Part shown: in pieces, positions 50,310 to 60,822 of the stretch | Position numbering within the stretch: position 1 is the stretch's first letter | Layout of the letters: each line of letters starts with the position of its first letter | Source: Colius striatus | Lineage: Eukaryota > Chordata > Aves > Coliiformes > Coliidae | DNA: 64,000 nucleotides | NCBI RefSeq assembly: GCF_028858725.1 | Contig: NC_084789.1 | Span: forward strand, 36,897,548-36,961,547 | Direction: 5' to 3' | Made by a program: the position numbers and the translations under genes | The notes under the pieces: model-generated | Told to the model about the DNA's origin: nothing | What the model saw: the letters and a program-made list of their open reading frames with translations, nothing else | Database searches by the model: none

Positions 50310-50936
50310 AAGGTGGCATTGAGCCAGTGCCTGTCAAATCTCCTTCGCCTGTTGTTCCGTAAATGGTGCAGGCTGAGAAAAGAGGATATCATCCATGTAA
50401 TGGTAGATGATAACGTTAGGCCATCGTCATCGAAGGGGTTGTCAAGCTGCATCGACATTCAGCTGACAGATAGTTGGGCTGTTACGCATGCCTTGGGGCA
50501 AAACTGTCCATTCAAAACGATGGTCGGGACCTTCTCTATTTATTGCAGGCAAGGTAAAAGCAAACCGTTGTGTATCCCGCTGATGTAAGGCAATGGTAAA
50601 AAAGCAGTCCTTTAGATCTACGATTAACAGTGGCCAACCCTGTGAAATCATAGTCGGACTGTGTAGTCCTGGCTGCAATGCTCCCATAGGTTCCATTTAT
50701 TCATTTACTGCACGTAGGTCATGTAACAAACGATACTTGCCAGATCTCTTTTTAATAACAAATATAGGAGTGTTCCACGGGATTGTAGATAACTTTAAAT
50801 GTCCTTGAGCAAGTTGCTCTTGCACTAACTCATGAGCATGCTCAAGACTTTCCCTTTTTAAAGGCCATTGCTTAACCCATACTGGCTCGGCTGTTTTCCA
50901 GGTAATAGGAAGTGGGAAAGTCCATGCAACGGCCAT
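50310..50936 (-). pseudogene. pol: Reverse transcriptase palm, family D (left provirus)
   Basis: Minus-strand frames with [30 protein letters not shown] and [17 protein letters not shown] is present near 50,385-50,396 in another frame. A stop at ~50,697 and a frame break near 50,440 make it non-functional. Confidence 0.85.
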
Positions 50937-51806
50937 TATGCCAAAGGGTGCTCATTTGTTAGGACCATTCCTATCTGGGCTAGTATGTCTTGACCAGTAC
51001 GACATTGCACGGTTGGAGGCAGCTGCACAACAGAAAAACTAGCAGTTATGGGTTTCTCATCCACATGAAGCAAGATGGGTGGAGAGCGACTAGCCAGAGT
51101 AAGTCCTCCTACCCCAGTCACAGCAGTTGCTGCCGGTTGCAAGGGCCAGTGTTGTGGCCAACATCTTGGGCTGATAATGCTGGAATCTGCCCCTGTGTCC
51201 AATAATCCCATCAAGGACCTTTTTTGTCCTTGAAATTCAAGGTCTATTTTGCGTCTAGGCCTTTCACTGAGATCTGTAGTCAACAGTGTAAGTCCTCCCG
51301 TGGAGCCAAATCCCCCTTCTCCTCTTAAGTCCTCTTTTATTGGTCTTATTCCTTTTGACATTTGTTCCAATGGTATTAATTGCGCAGTTCTCTGATTTTT
51401 CATAATTTGTATTTGTTGAAATGGGGATGTGGGCCATGATCATAATTTCTCCCAAATAATCTGCATCAATAACTCCGGGGAGAACAAAGAGTCCAAGCAT
51501 GGTAGTTGACGAGCGTTCTAACAACAATGCGCCCACTGTTCGTCCCCCTATAGTGATTGGACCTTTCACTCCTGCGGGTATCTTCTGTGGGCTTGTTGTC
51601 ATAATGGTAACATCTACTGCTGCTGCCAGGTGCATTCCGAGGCTCCCACTTGTGGCTGGCTGGAGGCAGCTGCTGACATTTGTTGAGCTGCAGCGGCGAC
51701 TTGTGTCTGAGCGCTGCCACTGCGGGTCGACGCGCTCGAATTGGAGTTTCCCGACCTGCGACGACACGCCTCGGTGTTGTGATTGTCCGTTTGGCATTTT
51801 TGACAC
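50936..51806 (-). pseudogene. pro: dUTPase and protease, family D (left provirus)
   Basis: Minus-strand dUTPase-like part with G-A-L-L-L-E-R-S-S and P-G-V-I-D-A-D-Y-L-G (motif-3 type). Then, after a frame change near 51,400, comes protease with L-L-D-T-G-A-D and a late G-Q-D-I-L segment. A class II pro gene carrying dUTPase, as in family C. Confidence 0.82.
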
Positions 51807-52940
51807 CAGATTCCTGTAGCATCGGATTCACGACGGAAATGTCCCATTCCGCCACACCGGTAACACTTTATTCGTCCACTGGAAGAGCCCCTTTGAGTGG
51901 TCACAGCGGATGCTTGAAGGGGTTCAAGGGCGGCTAACACCTGATTCTGAGTTGCTTTCACCTGTTGCTTTAATCCTAATCCCAATTCCTTAATAGCTTC
52001 CACGAGAAAAGCTTGTTGACCTGTCGGGACCTGGGCCATACCGTCTAAAGCGTCTTCAATTGACCAATTGGCTCCTAACGTACTCAGTACTGTCCTGGTA
52101 GCTAGATTACAATTCTGTAGGGCGCACTGTTTTAGCAAGGCGCCACGCATATATTCCAGAACTCCAGCCCTCTCTATGGCGGAGGCAACTTTATCAATAA
52201 AGGTCTTGAACGTTTCATCCCGACCTTGTTTGATTCCCATATATATTTGCACTCCACCTGGGTCCTTTACCTTTTCCATAGCCTCCCTTACTAATCGCAT
52301 TGCCTCTCTACACTTATCAGGCCCTATCAAAGCCTGAGCCTCCGTACGGAGGAAGGGCCCCAAACCCATCAGCTCTTCCACCGTCACACCTTAGAGAGGG
52401 TCGCCTTGCTGACGCTGAGTTGCGACACTTTCATTCACTAATGCCTGCCAATGTGCATTAAATAACAGCTGCTGATGTTGTGTGTAAATAAGTTTTACTA
52501 TGCCTCGACAGTCAGTAGCAACTGGGTTCCTCATTTGTTTCACTAGTTCACTATTTACCCCGAACTGGCTGACCGTGGACCGCAACTGGGATAACAACTT
52601 CCAATCCAGAGCAGAAATTGTTGCTTGCAAACCTCCCCCAACAATGGGTTGGAATACCAGTGGCAACGCCAAAGTTCTGGCTGCTTCCAGTGCATCGCCA
52701 TCCCCTTTTCCCAGACAATCCTTTGCGAGTGCAGCCCAAGTCTCCCTCCGCTCCTTTGCGATGGCCTCCACCAGTTCACTCTCTGCCCCAGGGACAGGCT
52801 CACCAAGTGGGGAGGGCGGAGGCCGGGGCTCTTTAGGCCAGCACTCCTGTTCCTCAGGAGGGGCTGATGGCTCACATGGTTCTCGTACCCCGTCCGTGTC
52901 TCCAGGGCCATTTTCTACACGCGGCGGGGAGCATTACTTT
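51614..52940 (-). pseudogene. gag: gag capsid and nucleocapsid, family D (left provirus)
   Basis: Minus-strand gag lacking matrix. A P-rich start with P-S-A-P-P-E is followed by capsid and a stop at ~52,390, then more capsid with a Q-G-R-D-E-T-F-K-T-F major-homology segment. The first zinc knuckle has lost its last Cys (C-Y-R-C-G-x-x-G-H-F-R-R-E-S); the second, C-Q-K-C...H...C, is complete. Matrix is absent: the leader joins post-matrix sequence, whereas the plus-strand element at 53,569 keeps matrix. Confidence 0.82.
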
Positions 52941-53042
52941 TAAGATGGTAGGAGCCACTGGGGTGGATTGGAACCAGTCACGCTCATAGTTTTTATTCTT
53001 ACTCCGCTGTGGCGCCCAGTCGGTATATCATGTCCTTCGTGT

Positions 53043-53060
53043 ATCGCGTCGGGGCCACCA
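53043..53060 (-). other. Primer binding site, tRNA-Trp type (family D)
   Basis: On the minus strand TGGTGGCCCCGACGCGAT, two mismatches to the perfect tRNA-Trp site of family C. Confidence 0.8.
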
Positions 53061-53062
53061 TT

Positions 53063-53388
53063 TGCTGAAGACGACGGGAGACAAGCCCACCCTGTAGTGC
53101 AACAAGTGTCAACTTTATTTGCAAAGATACAACTCTTTTATAGATACAATAATCAGGCTCATACATATTGCAAAAGCTAAGCTCATCACTGGTTCCCAGT
53201 TAGGTGCAAACCTCGCCCTTGTTTCAACATACTCCAGATACTTGTGGCTGCTTAACCCAAACTAAGCTCCTGCTTTCTCATCCTCTTGTCGTACAGCTCT
53301 CTTGCTCTCATGGCCTTGAGCAGGAGTCCAATATCTTATCGCTTAATGCTTACTGTCTAACCAGCTGTGTTCTATCATGTCCTCTTTT
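53063..53388 (-). repeat. ERV family D 5' LTR, missing its outermost U3
   Basis: Minus-strand LTR ending GTCGTCTTCAGCA at 53,063, with AATAAA. Compared with the complete copy at 58,100-58,457 it lacks about the first 36 bp of U3. At that point it meets a plus-strand family D LTR head to head. Confidence 0.85.
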
Positions 53389-53487
53389 GTGGGGAGTTTT
53401 GTGGAGACTTGGCTAGAGAATACAGCTGGTTAGGCAGTAAGCATTAAGCGGTAAGATATTTGACCCTTTCTCAAGGACGTGGTGTCC
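53389..53487 (+). repeat. ERV family D LTR start, plus strand (truncated)
   Basis: TGTGGGGAGTTTTGTGGAGA... matching the first ~90 bp of the LTR at 58,100, ending at CAAGGACGTG. The rest of this 5' LTR and the primer site are missing. Confidence 0.75.
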
Positions 53488-53568
53488 TGGGTGACCGTTT
53501 AGACGAGCCCGGCTGATACGTGCCGCCAGACCTTGAAGGGCTGCAACAGCGCGCTGATGATAATAGGT

Positions 53569-53994
53569 ATGGAAAGGCAAGTGACATATGATTTATTTAC
53601 TGCATTCTTCCAGAAGCGGCAGATAAAGGGTATAGATCTGCAAAAGGACCTAACAGGGTTGTTAGCTTATGGGTATGCTAACGGAGTGTTTCAGAATCCA
53701 CATACAGTGCATGAATTGAGAGAATGGCGTAAATTTGGGGATTTGCTGTGGGAAGCTACCCTGGAGGACGATGAGATAGCTGAAAACTTAGGGAAGCTTT
53801 GGAGGATAGTGCACAATGAGTTGCTGCAACATCAGGCAGAAAAGAAGGCTGCTGAGCACGCATCAGCAGCACAGAGTAAGAATAAAAATGATGAGCGTGA
53901 CTGCTTCCAATCCACCTCGCTGTCTCCTACCATCTCAAAAGTAATGCTCCCCCACCGGGTGAAGCGCCGGGAGAAGCGCTGGGAGAGGGGCTGA
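53569..53994 (+). pseudogene. gag: gag matrix, family D (right element)
   Basis: A start at 53,569 (M-E-R-Q-V) fits a matrix domain like that of family C, with a shared E-W-R-K-F-G-D-L-L/W-E-N-L-G-D-M-type helix. It runs about 140 codons into a basic stretch. Its last part matches the post-leader sequence of the left provirus at 52,925-52,990, proving that both belong to family D. Confidence 0.75.
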
Positions 53995-54100
53995 GAACAG
54001 TGCCGGGAGAGGCGCCGAGAGCAGGGCCGGTAGCAGCACCGAGAGTAGTGCTGGGAGCGGCGCTGAGGCGGATGATACCGAGAAAAGAGAAAAGTCAGCC
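53940..54100 (+). repeat. Degenerate GC-rich short tandem repeat
   Basis: About nine imperfect ~15-18-bp units of the type GCGCCGGGAGAAGCGCTGGG / AGAGCAGGGCCGGTAGCAGC after the matrix region. Confidence 0.7.
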
Positions 54101-54785
54101 ACCCCTACGATCCGCCTAAGTTGGCGCCTGACGGAAATGGAGGCGGGACAAAAGGGAAAAGTCAGCCGCCTCGTTGGCCACCGAAGATGAGTGATCTGCT
54201 TGGAGGAGTGGCAGAAATGAGAGCTAGAAGACGGAGTCTGGTGAGGAGACGAGGGGTGGTGCGGTTACGCGGAGTAAAGAAAAAAGTTCTTCTCAACACA
54301 AGAGTTTTTACAAAGTCAGAGAGGCGAAGGGGCTTCGGAGCAGAGCCCCCGCGGGAGAGCTGCTTCCCATTCGAGCCCAGCCGGACGAGTTACCCCTGGA
54401 ATGACTTGCAGGGGAATGCCGAGCGAGCGGAGTCGGGCGGGGGTGCAGCGCAGGATGATCAGTGGAGAGTGGCGGAGCGTGACCCCATGTTAGACTGGGC
54501 ACCATCGGGCACGAGAGGGAAGAAAAAGAAAACACGGGAGAGAGTAATACCGACTGCGCCGCCGGCGCGGGGACGGCACGGAGTGAGCCAGATTCCCCCC
54601 CTCCCATCCGCAGCAGCCGCCGCCGCCGCGCAGCCGCTTCCCGCGCCCAGTCAGTGTCTCCGGAGTGCCTCCCCACACACACCTCGTGTCGACACGGCCG
54701 GCCGCAGCCCTCACGGACTGGGCTCATCCTTTCCATCCTCAATCCCTTGCCTCAAAGAGTGTAAAAACTGTTGGTCGTGATGTAA
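54101..54785 (+). other. CpG- and GC-rich segment with an open frame of unknown origin
   Basis: An open frame of 219 codons (54,121-54,780) encodes a protein rich in Arg, Gly, Pro and Ser with an Ala run from GCC repeats. I recognise no domain. It sits where gag capsid, pro and pol should be. CpG is frequent (CCGCCGCCGCCGCGCAGCC), unlike any other part of the window, as in a host CpG island or GC-rich exon. It may be captured host DNA or a diverged gag linker; the opposite strand is also open over part of it, so coding is unproven. Confidence 0.35.
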
Positions 54786-54968
54786 ATATGTAAATACGAT
54801 GATGAATAGTGGTTTTCTTACAGTGGAAACTTTCTAAGGTGGTTTAGGTGTCAGGAATGGAACTTGGAAGAACAGAACATTTTGACATGGAGAAGCTAAA
54901 AGGTGGTTTATGTTTTAGACTCATTGGTGAAGGATTTTTTTTTTGATCAGGAGTAAAAAAAAAAAAAA
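54786..54968 (+). other. AT-rich spacer ending in a poly(A) run
   Basis: No gene. A run of 14-15 A at ~54,956-54,969 lies immediately before an env-like frame. Confidence 0.5.
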
Positions 54969-55919
54969 ATGGATTTTGTCATACTGTTGATGCTTCAAAT
55001 GATTGTGGTAAATGCTTTTAGGCAATTTCAACAACCCAAGCAAAACATGTGGCTTACACTGGCCAAAGCAATCAATCAGTCTACAATATGTTTATCAATG
55101 GCCACTCCAGATAATCCTTTTTATACCTGTTTGGTTGGAGTTCCATTAGATGTGACACAATGACCTGTACCAAATGCATTAAAAACAAATCCCTTAGTTA
55201 AGGGTAATGGCAAAGTTGACAGCTGGGATTTGATCATTTCATGGTTGCCAATAATGACAACAGAGCCACAGGAGTTAGAATTATTGGGATCTAGAAAGAT
55301 GGATTTTTATGTTTAATTTTACCAAAATTATATACCAATACCAAAACATTTGGGACAGAATGTGGATCCCATCCTGGGCGTGTATAAGAACACAACATCT
55401 TGGTGCAATTACACTTCACCAAAAAGATCCAGGTCTAGTCTTGTGCCTGTACAGTTACCAAAGAGAATTTTTCTGATCTGTGGGGACCAGGCATGGCCTG
55501 GAATACCCTCGAGATTACAAAGGGGACCATGCAGTTTGAGACAACTGACGATCTTGATGCCTAATCACACAATGATTTAGAAACATCATTGTCCAAAACA
55601 ATTTGTGCATGCATTTACTGGCGAATGTGATGACTGTTACCTTTGGTCTCCCTCAGCAATAATAGCAACTAGTATATTTGCTCCAGGTGTAGGAGTATCT
55701 GCTTTATTAACTGAGCTATGCAAATTAGGATATTGGCCTAGCAAACAAAGTAACCAAACCTCAATGACATTAGAAGACTTGATTAGTAATGTAAGTAGTA
55801 TTAGCCATACAACTTTGCAACATATACCTGCTAGAGATTTTAGTTTTAGCAGAAGTATAATAACTTTGTTTGTCAGCTGTGTTTTTTTTTTTTTCAGTGA
55901 TTAAGAAGCAGCTTACCAG
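54969..55919 (+). pseudogene. env: Diverged env remnant ('family E')
   Basis: Plus-strand frames at 54,969-55,163, 55,350-55,580 and 55,605-55,904. The first begins with a hydrophobic leader and a Q-N-M-W-L-T-L-A segment parallel to Q-N-M-W-V-T-W-A of family B. Later come C-G-D-Q-A-W-P-G-I-P and R-G-P-C-S-L, parallel to env of B and D, then an A-rich/G-V-G fusion-peptide-like stretch and coiled segment. It is cut before C-X6-CC and a membrane anchor. It is clearly a different lineage from the D env remnant only 1.3 kb downstream. Confidence 0.7.
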
Positions 55920-56660
55920 GCATGAGTTGCTAAACTAATGTGCAGATTGTCCTTGAGCTGCTCTCGACTGTGAGAAACGAAGAAGCAAAAATATCTACGA
56001 GATAACAACTTCGAGCAAGGAGGAGGCTGAGGCAACGTGTGAAACTGCAAGGCTTGTCACAGAAAACTACAGCTGGCTTTTAGAGAAAGGACCAATTAGA
56101 AGTACTATAAACATGCTAGCTTTGCTGCTGATTATAAAAGTCTGATGCTTGTTAGTTAAATTTGAGTTATAGGCTGCTTGGAGGGGTCATGGACATACCA
56201 GCTATCCCCATGCATTGAGCCACGGTATCCCTCACACTAGCCAGGGACAGGCGATCGTTAAGTGCGCTCACAGCTCAACCGTCTTAGGGAGGGGGAGAGC
56301 ATGGGGCATACTGAGTCTACTGAGTCTCTTGCAGATTGACGTGTTTCTCGGAGTGCTCGCCGTGATGCGAATCAAGATGGAGTCACTCATCTATTGGCAG
56401 GATTGAATAGTGAAGTGGAACACGACCAGCACCTGATCATATCTTGCTGCAATTGGCTCAGTTAGCATATGTGCTGGGCAGACACGTTATGTATCAGCCC
56501 GTGCCACAGGACACTGGAGTCATCGAGCATAGGGAGGGGGAGATGTGGTAGGCGTCCGGAAGATCTCGGGTTGTAACGTGAGACGTGGAAGGTACAGAAG
56601 AGGTGGGCACGGGGTGGAGTGAGAGGAGGTGCTGGTGGTAGCAGATATAAGCACATCGTG
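55920..56660 (+). other. Unassigned region, possibly an LTR
   Basis: About 740 bases after the family E env. TATAAAAG at 56,133-56,140 and surrounding spacing resemble a retroviral U3-R, so this may be the 3' LTR of the env E element, but I cannot define its ends or find a second copy in the window. No gene recognised. Confidence 0.35.
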
Positions 56661-57218
56661 TAGACAATGGGCAGGCCTATATAAGTAGAAGTATAGAACA
56701 GTTTATGAGGCAATGGGGAGTTAAAATTGTAGCAGGGATTCCCCATTCCCCCACAGGACAGGCCATAATAGAAAGAGCTAATGGGACTCTAAAAAGATAT
56801 CTTGGTAAATATGGGGATGTTAAAGACCCACATATGAAATTGTTAAAGGCCTTATTTGTTATGAACCACCTGTGTGTGTTTGGGGAACAGAAGCTACCAC
56901 CTGTAATAAGGCATCACAACCCAAAGGCAAAAAAGGAGGGGAAGAAAGAAATATGGGTTAAATATCGTGACCCTAAAACAGAGATATGGCAGCCTCCGGC
57001 CAAAGTATTATACTGGGGACGTGGGTATTTGTGTGTTGATTCTCCCACAGGATCCATTTGGGTGCCAGCCAGGTGAACAAGAGCTGTCCTTGAAGCTGCG
57101 GAGATCAAATCATCTGACGAAAAAGGACAGGAAGAGATTCAGTAATAAATACACCCTCGTCTTGCGGTCATTGGAGGACTGGCTAACAATCAAAAGACTG
57201 AAGGTTATATAACAAAAA
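56661..57218 (+). pseudogene. pol: Integrase C-terminal half, family D (right element)
   Basis: Starts mid-core at the K-T-D-N-G-to-Y-I-S segment and continues with I-I-E-R-A-N-G, D-P-H-M-K-L-L-K, W-V-K-Y-R-D-P and W-V-P-A-R. A TGA at 57,076 interrupts the tail where other copies have W-T-R. Upstream pol is missing. Confidence 0.82.
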
Positions 57219-57241
57219 GACAGTGAATTTAATGAATAATA

Positions 57242-57607
57242 ATGAGGTGTTTTGTTATAACCATAGCTTTTAGTGTAACTATAATTGCTAACAGCTTGAC
57301 GCATTTTAATCAGCCTAGAGATAATATTTGGGTAACCTTTGCTAATCAAACTGGTCAATCATCTCTTTGTCTTAGTTTGGGAGGGGTTACTAATCCTTTT
57401 AAAAGGTGTTTGATGGGATTGCCCGTATGGAATCCGGAGGAATTTTTTGGAGTTAACCACGCTAATGCAGCTTGCATTAGCTCCCGCAAAAAACATAGTT
57501 ATTATGAGTTTGATTGTACTGATAATGGTCCGGCACGATTTTGGAATGAACTGAAGCAAGTCATAGTTGCCCACTTTTGTCAGGAGGAGGAGCTAATAAG
57601 GCCATGA
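57242..57607 (+). pseudogene. env: env with surface subunit deleted, family D (right element)
   Basis: Start codon, hydrophobic leader and T-G-Q-S-S-L-C-L-S-L as in the other D copies, then a jump at about codon 70 straight to the subunit border (a basic R-K-K stretch, a cleavage-site-type motif, and F-D-C-T-D). Some 250-300 codons of surface subunit are missing. A frame break follows near 57,580. Confidence 0.8.
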
Positions 57608-57897
57608 ACTTGGCTAAACAGTTAGGATGTTGGACTAAAGATGAGTTTAATAAAACTTCAGAAATGATTGATATGTTAACAGCTGACGTTCAAAGTGTAA
57701 ATCATGCGGTGTTACAAAACAGAGCCATAGACTTGTTACAAAAAGTCCATAGACTTTTTATTATCAGCCCAGGGACAGAATGTGAAGAATTTGAGGGCAT
57801 GTGTTGTATGAACCTGTCGGACCATTCCACCTCGACACATGGCAAACTGCAAGAACTTCAACAGGGATTTCATGAGTTGAAACAAGAAGGGGATTAG
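57577..57897 (+). pseudogene. env: env transmembrane ectodomain, family D (right element)
   Basis: A-N-K-A-M-N-L-A-K, a coiled segment, then C-X6-CC (C-E-E-F-E-G-M-C-C) and N-L-S-D-H-S, alpharetrovirus-like. It stops at 57,897 in a Lys/Glu-rich segment before the membrane span, whose sequence appears to follow downstream in other frames up to the polypurine tract. Confidence 0.82.
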
Positions 57898-58081
57898 GAC
57901 TTGAAGGATGGCTTAAGGGATGGAGAATAGGCCCTTGGTTGTGAAATGTTATAATGTATGGAATTGGGTTTATGGGTATTGTTTTATTTGTATTGTAAGT
58001 GTTTCATTGTTTTATAAATTGTATTCAACGGACAATAGAAAGAACACTTGAGAGGATGTGGCAGGCTAATATCATTGTCCA

Positions 58082-58099
58082 AAAAGAAAACGGGGGAAG
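58082..58099 (+). other. Polypurine tract, family D
   Basis: AAAAGAAAACGGGGGAAG immediately before the LTR's TGTAGAG. Confidence 0.85.
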
Positions 58100-58457
58100 T
58101 GTAGAGAGTTTTTTGGAGACTTGGCTAGAGGAATGAGGACATGATAGAATACAGCTGGTTAGGCAGTAAGCATTAAGCAATAAGATAGTGGACTTTTGCT
58201 CAAGGACGTGAGAGCAAGAGAGTTGTATGATAACAGGATGAGAAAGCAGGAACTTAGTTTGGGTTAAGCAGCCACAAGCATCCGAAGTATGTTGAAACAG
58301 GGGAAGGATTGACATTTAACTGAGAACCAATGATGAGCTTAGCTTTTGCAATATGTATGAGCCTGATTATTGTATCTTTAAATGAGTTGTATCTTTGCAA
58401 ATAAACTTGAGACTTGCTAAGCACTACAGGGTGTGACTGTCTCCTGTCATCTTCAGA
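58100..58457 (+). repeat. ERV family D 3' LTR (most complete copy)
   Basis: About 358 bp, TGTAGAGAG... to CATCTTCAGA; AATAAA near 58,402. The terminal GCA is eroded. Joins minus-oriented satellite. Confidence 0.85.
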
Positions 58458-59851
58458 AAGTATGGGAGCTACAATAAAGCAGGAAGGTAGACCCCACCAA
58501 CAGTTGTAAGTAGGTCCCCATGTAGTTTATCAGCCAGCACTGTGTGACATTTGCAGCTGCTTTCCTATGGGCACTATCTCCAATCCCACTCACTTGGACT
58601 GCTCAACTCCCATTGAAAAAATATTTGCTGTCGGTTAAGTTATACCACTGCGTATGGGAGCTACAAGAAAGCAGGAAGGTAGACCCTACCTACAGTAGTA
58701 AGTAGGCCCCCATGTAGTCTATCAGCCAGCACCGCGTCACATTTGCAGCTGCTTTCCTTTGGGATCTCTCTCCAATCCCACGCTCTTGGCCTCGTTAGCT
58801 CCCTTTAAAAATACATTCTGTTGCTAGAAGTTATACCACTGCTTAAGGGAGGTACAAGAAAGCAGGAAGGCAGAACCCAACTACACTGTTAAGCACTGTG
58901 TCACATTTGCAGCTGCTTTCCTTTGGGAGGTATTTCCAATCCCACGCTCTTGATCCCGTCAGCTCCCTTTAAAAATATATGCTGCCGCTTAAGTTATACC
59001 ACTGCGTATGTGAGGTACAAGAAAGCAGGCAGGCAGATCACAACTACAGTGTTAAGTTGGTCCCCATGTAGTCTATCAGCCAGCACTGTGTCACATTTGC
59101 AGCTGCTTTCCTGTGGGAGCTATCTCTTTCCTGTGGGAGCTATCTCTTTCCTTTGGGAGCTGTCTCCAATCCCACTCACTTGGACTGCTCAACTCCCATC
59201 ATAAAAATACAGACTGTCGGCAGAAGTTATACCACTGCGTATGGGAGCTACAAGAAAGCAGGAAGGCAGACCCCAGCTACATTAGTACGTAGGTCCCTAT
59301 GCAGTCTGTCAGTCAGCACTGTCTCATATTTGCATCTGCTTTCCTGTGGGACCTATGTCCTATAACACTCGGACTGCTCAGCTGCCATTGAAAAAATACA
59401 TGCTGTTGCTTAAGTTATACAACTGCGTATGGGCGCTACAAAAAAGCTGGAAGGCAGACCCCACATACAGGTCAAAGTTGGTCCCCATGTAGTCTATCAG
59501 CCATCACTGTGTCACATTTGCACCTGCTTTCCTGTGGGAGCTATCTCCAATCCCTCTCACTTGGATTGCTCAGCTCCCATTGAAAAAATACATACTTTAA
59601 GTTATAGCACTGCGTAAGGGATCTACAAGAAAGCTGGAAGACAGACCCTGCGTAAAGTAGTAAGTAGGCTCCCATGTAGTATATCAGTCAGCACTGTGTC
59701 ACATTTTCAGCTGCTTTTCTGTGAAAGCCATCTCCAATCCCAGTCACTTGGACTGCTCAACTCCCATTGAAAAAATATATGCCGTCGCTTAAGTTATACC
59801 ACTGCGTATGGGATCTACAAGAAAGCAGGATGGCAGACCCCACCTACAGTA
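58458..59851 (-). repeat. Satellite block 9, ~193-bp monomers, reversed
   Basis: About seven monomers in the orientation opposite to blocks 1-8 (landmarks appear as TATACCACTGCGTATGGGAG, ATCAGCCAGCACTGTGTCAC, GCTTTCCTGTGGGAGCTATC). One monomer near 58,890 is shortened. No gene seen. Confidence 0.95.
59103..59165 (+). repeat. Three ~22-bp tandem repeats inside a monomer
   Basis: TTTCCTGTGGGAGCTATCTC occurs twice in a row and a third, slightly altered time (TTTCCTTTGGGAGCTGTCTC). A local slippage expansion of one satellite sub-motif. Confidence 0.9.
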
Positions 59852-60288
59852 GAGGACTTTCTAGGGGAATGTCTGGCAGGCTATCCTTAGGGCTACCCAT
59901 GGGATCATGAGGGCTTGCTCTTCCTCTGTCCCATCTTCCAGACTGCCCTTGACTCCTCACAATCGTTCCCCTCGGTCGTGACCCACGCCTTCGTGGGCAA
60001 TGGGAACTGCACTATTGGAGGGTGCACACTCACTTGGTCTCCTTGAGACCTCTCAGTCACTCGCACTCTAGGATACCAACCGCGACTGAATGGAATCACG
60101 CAAATACTTACCCAATCCAGGGACTTTGTTCAGATCTTCGTGGACAAAAATTATGGGGTACTGCAGGTTTATTTGCTTATTTGCCAAATTTAGAAGGGGT
60201 TCGGAATACAGAGTTTGGCAAGGGAATTTCCCACACCAGGGCCGTCCGCAGATGGGGCGCCCCCCTAGTCCGGGAATCCAATACCTGC
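59852..60288 (-). pseudogene. gag: ERV family A leader and matrix fragment
   Basis: Colinear with the other family A leaders. The matrix side is cut at ~59,852 by satellite, so gag, pol and env are absent from this copy. Confidence 0.75.
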
Positions 60289-60306
60289 ATCCGAGTCACG
60301 GCACCA
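60289..60306 (-). other. Primer binding site, tRNA-His type (family A)
   Basis: Perfect TGGTGCCGTGACTCGGAT on the minus strand. Confidence 0.85.
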
Positions 60307-60309
60307 AAT

Positions 60310-60437
60310 TGTTATAAGTTGCTGTGATAAAGTTCACTAGTCAATTTAAATGACTCACAGATCAAATTTATTAAGCAAGTGGCAAATAAGCAAAATAGCG
60401 CTGGCCGGCCGGGAGACTCTTCTCCACCAACGGCGCG

Positions 60438-60468
<31 letters not shown>

Positions 60469-60822
60469 TATCACAGTCATTTCATACAGTCCTTATCGGT
60501 CGGGTGCATCGCTCCCTGATACTCTGCACATGTGCCCGTCTTCTTACTAGGGGGTCTTCCTCTGCCTTCTGGTGGTCGTAGAGTGGTCACTGGGATGAAG
60601 TCAGTAGTCTTCCTCTAGTGGTCCGCTCATGAACTCTTCTCTTGGCTCTTATCAGCTCATGCACAACCTATTGTACCTGCTATAAGCACCTTAGCCAACT
60701 GCACCTGTGCACATTGTAAAGACTTTACGGTTAAAGTTTTACAAGACTTTTACAATGACTTTAAATGGTTCCGTGCACAACTATTCTTGATTTGATCAAC
60801 AAACATGACCTCTTCCCTTACA
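60310..60822 (-). repeat. ERV family A 5' LTR
   Basis: Minus-strand LTR with a run of ~30 C at 60,438-60,467 (G on the sense strand). The outer end TGTAAGGGAAGAGG joins satellite at the same monomer position, and with the same rare AGTACTGGCT variant, as the LTR at 33,638. Confidence 0.88.

Noticed and set aside
52500-52943. Plus-strand frame of 147 codons, GC-rich
   Set aside because: Antisense to family D gag, which shows capsid and zinc-knuckle motifs.
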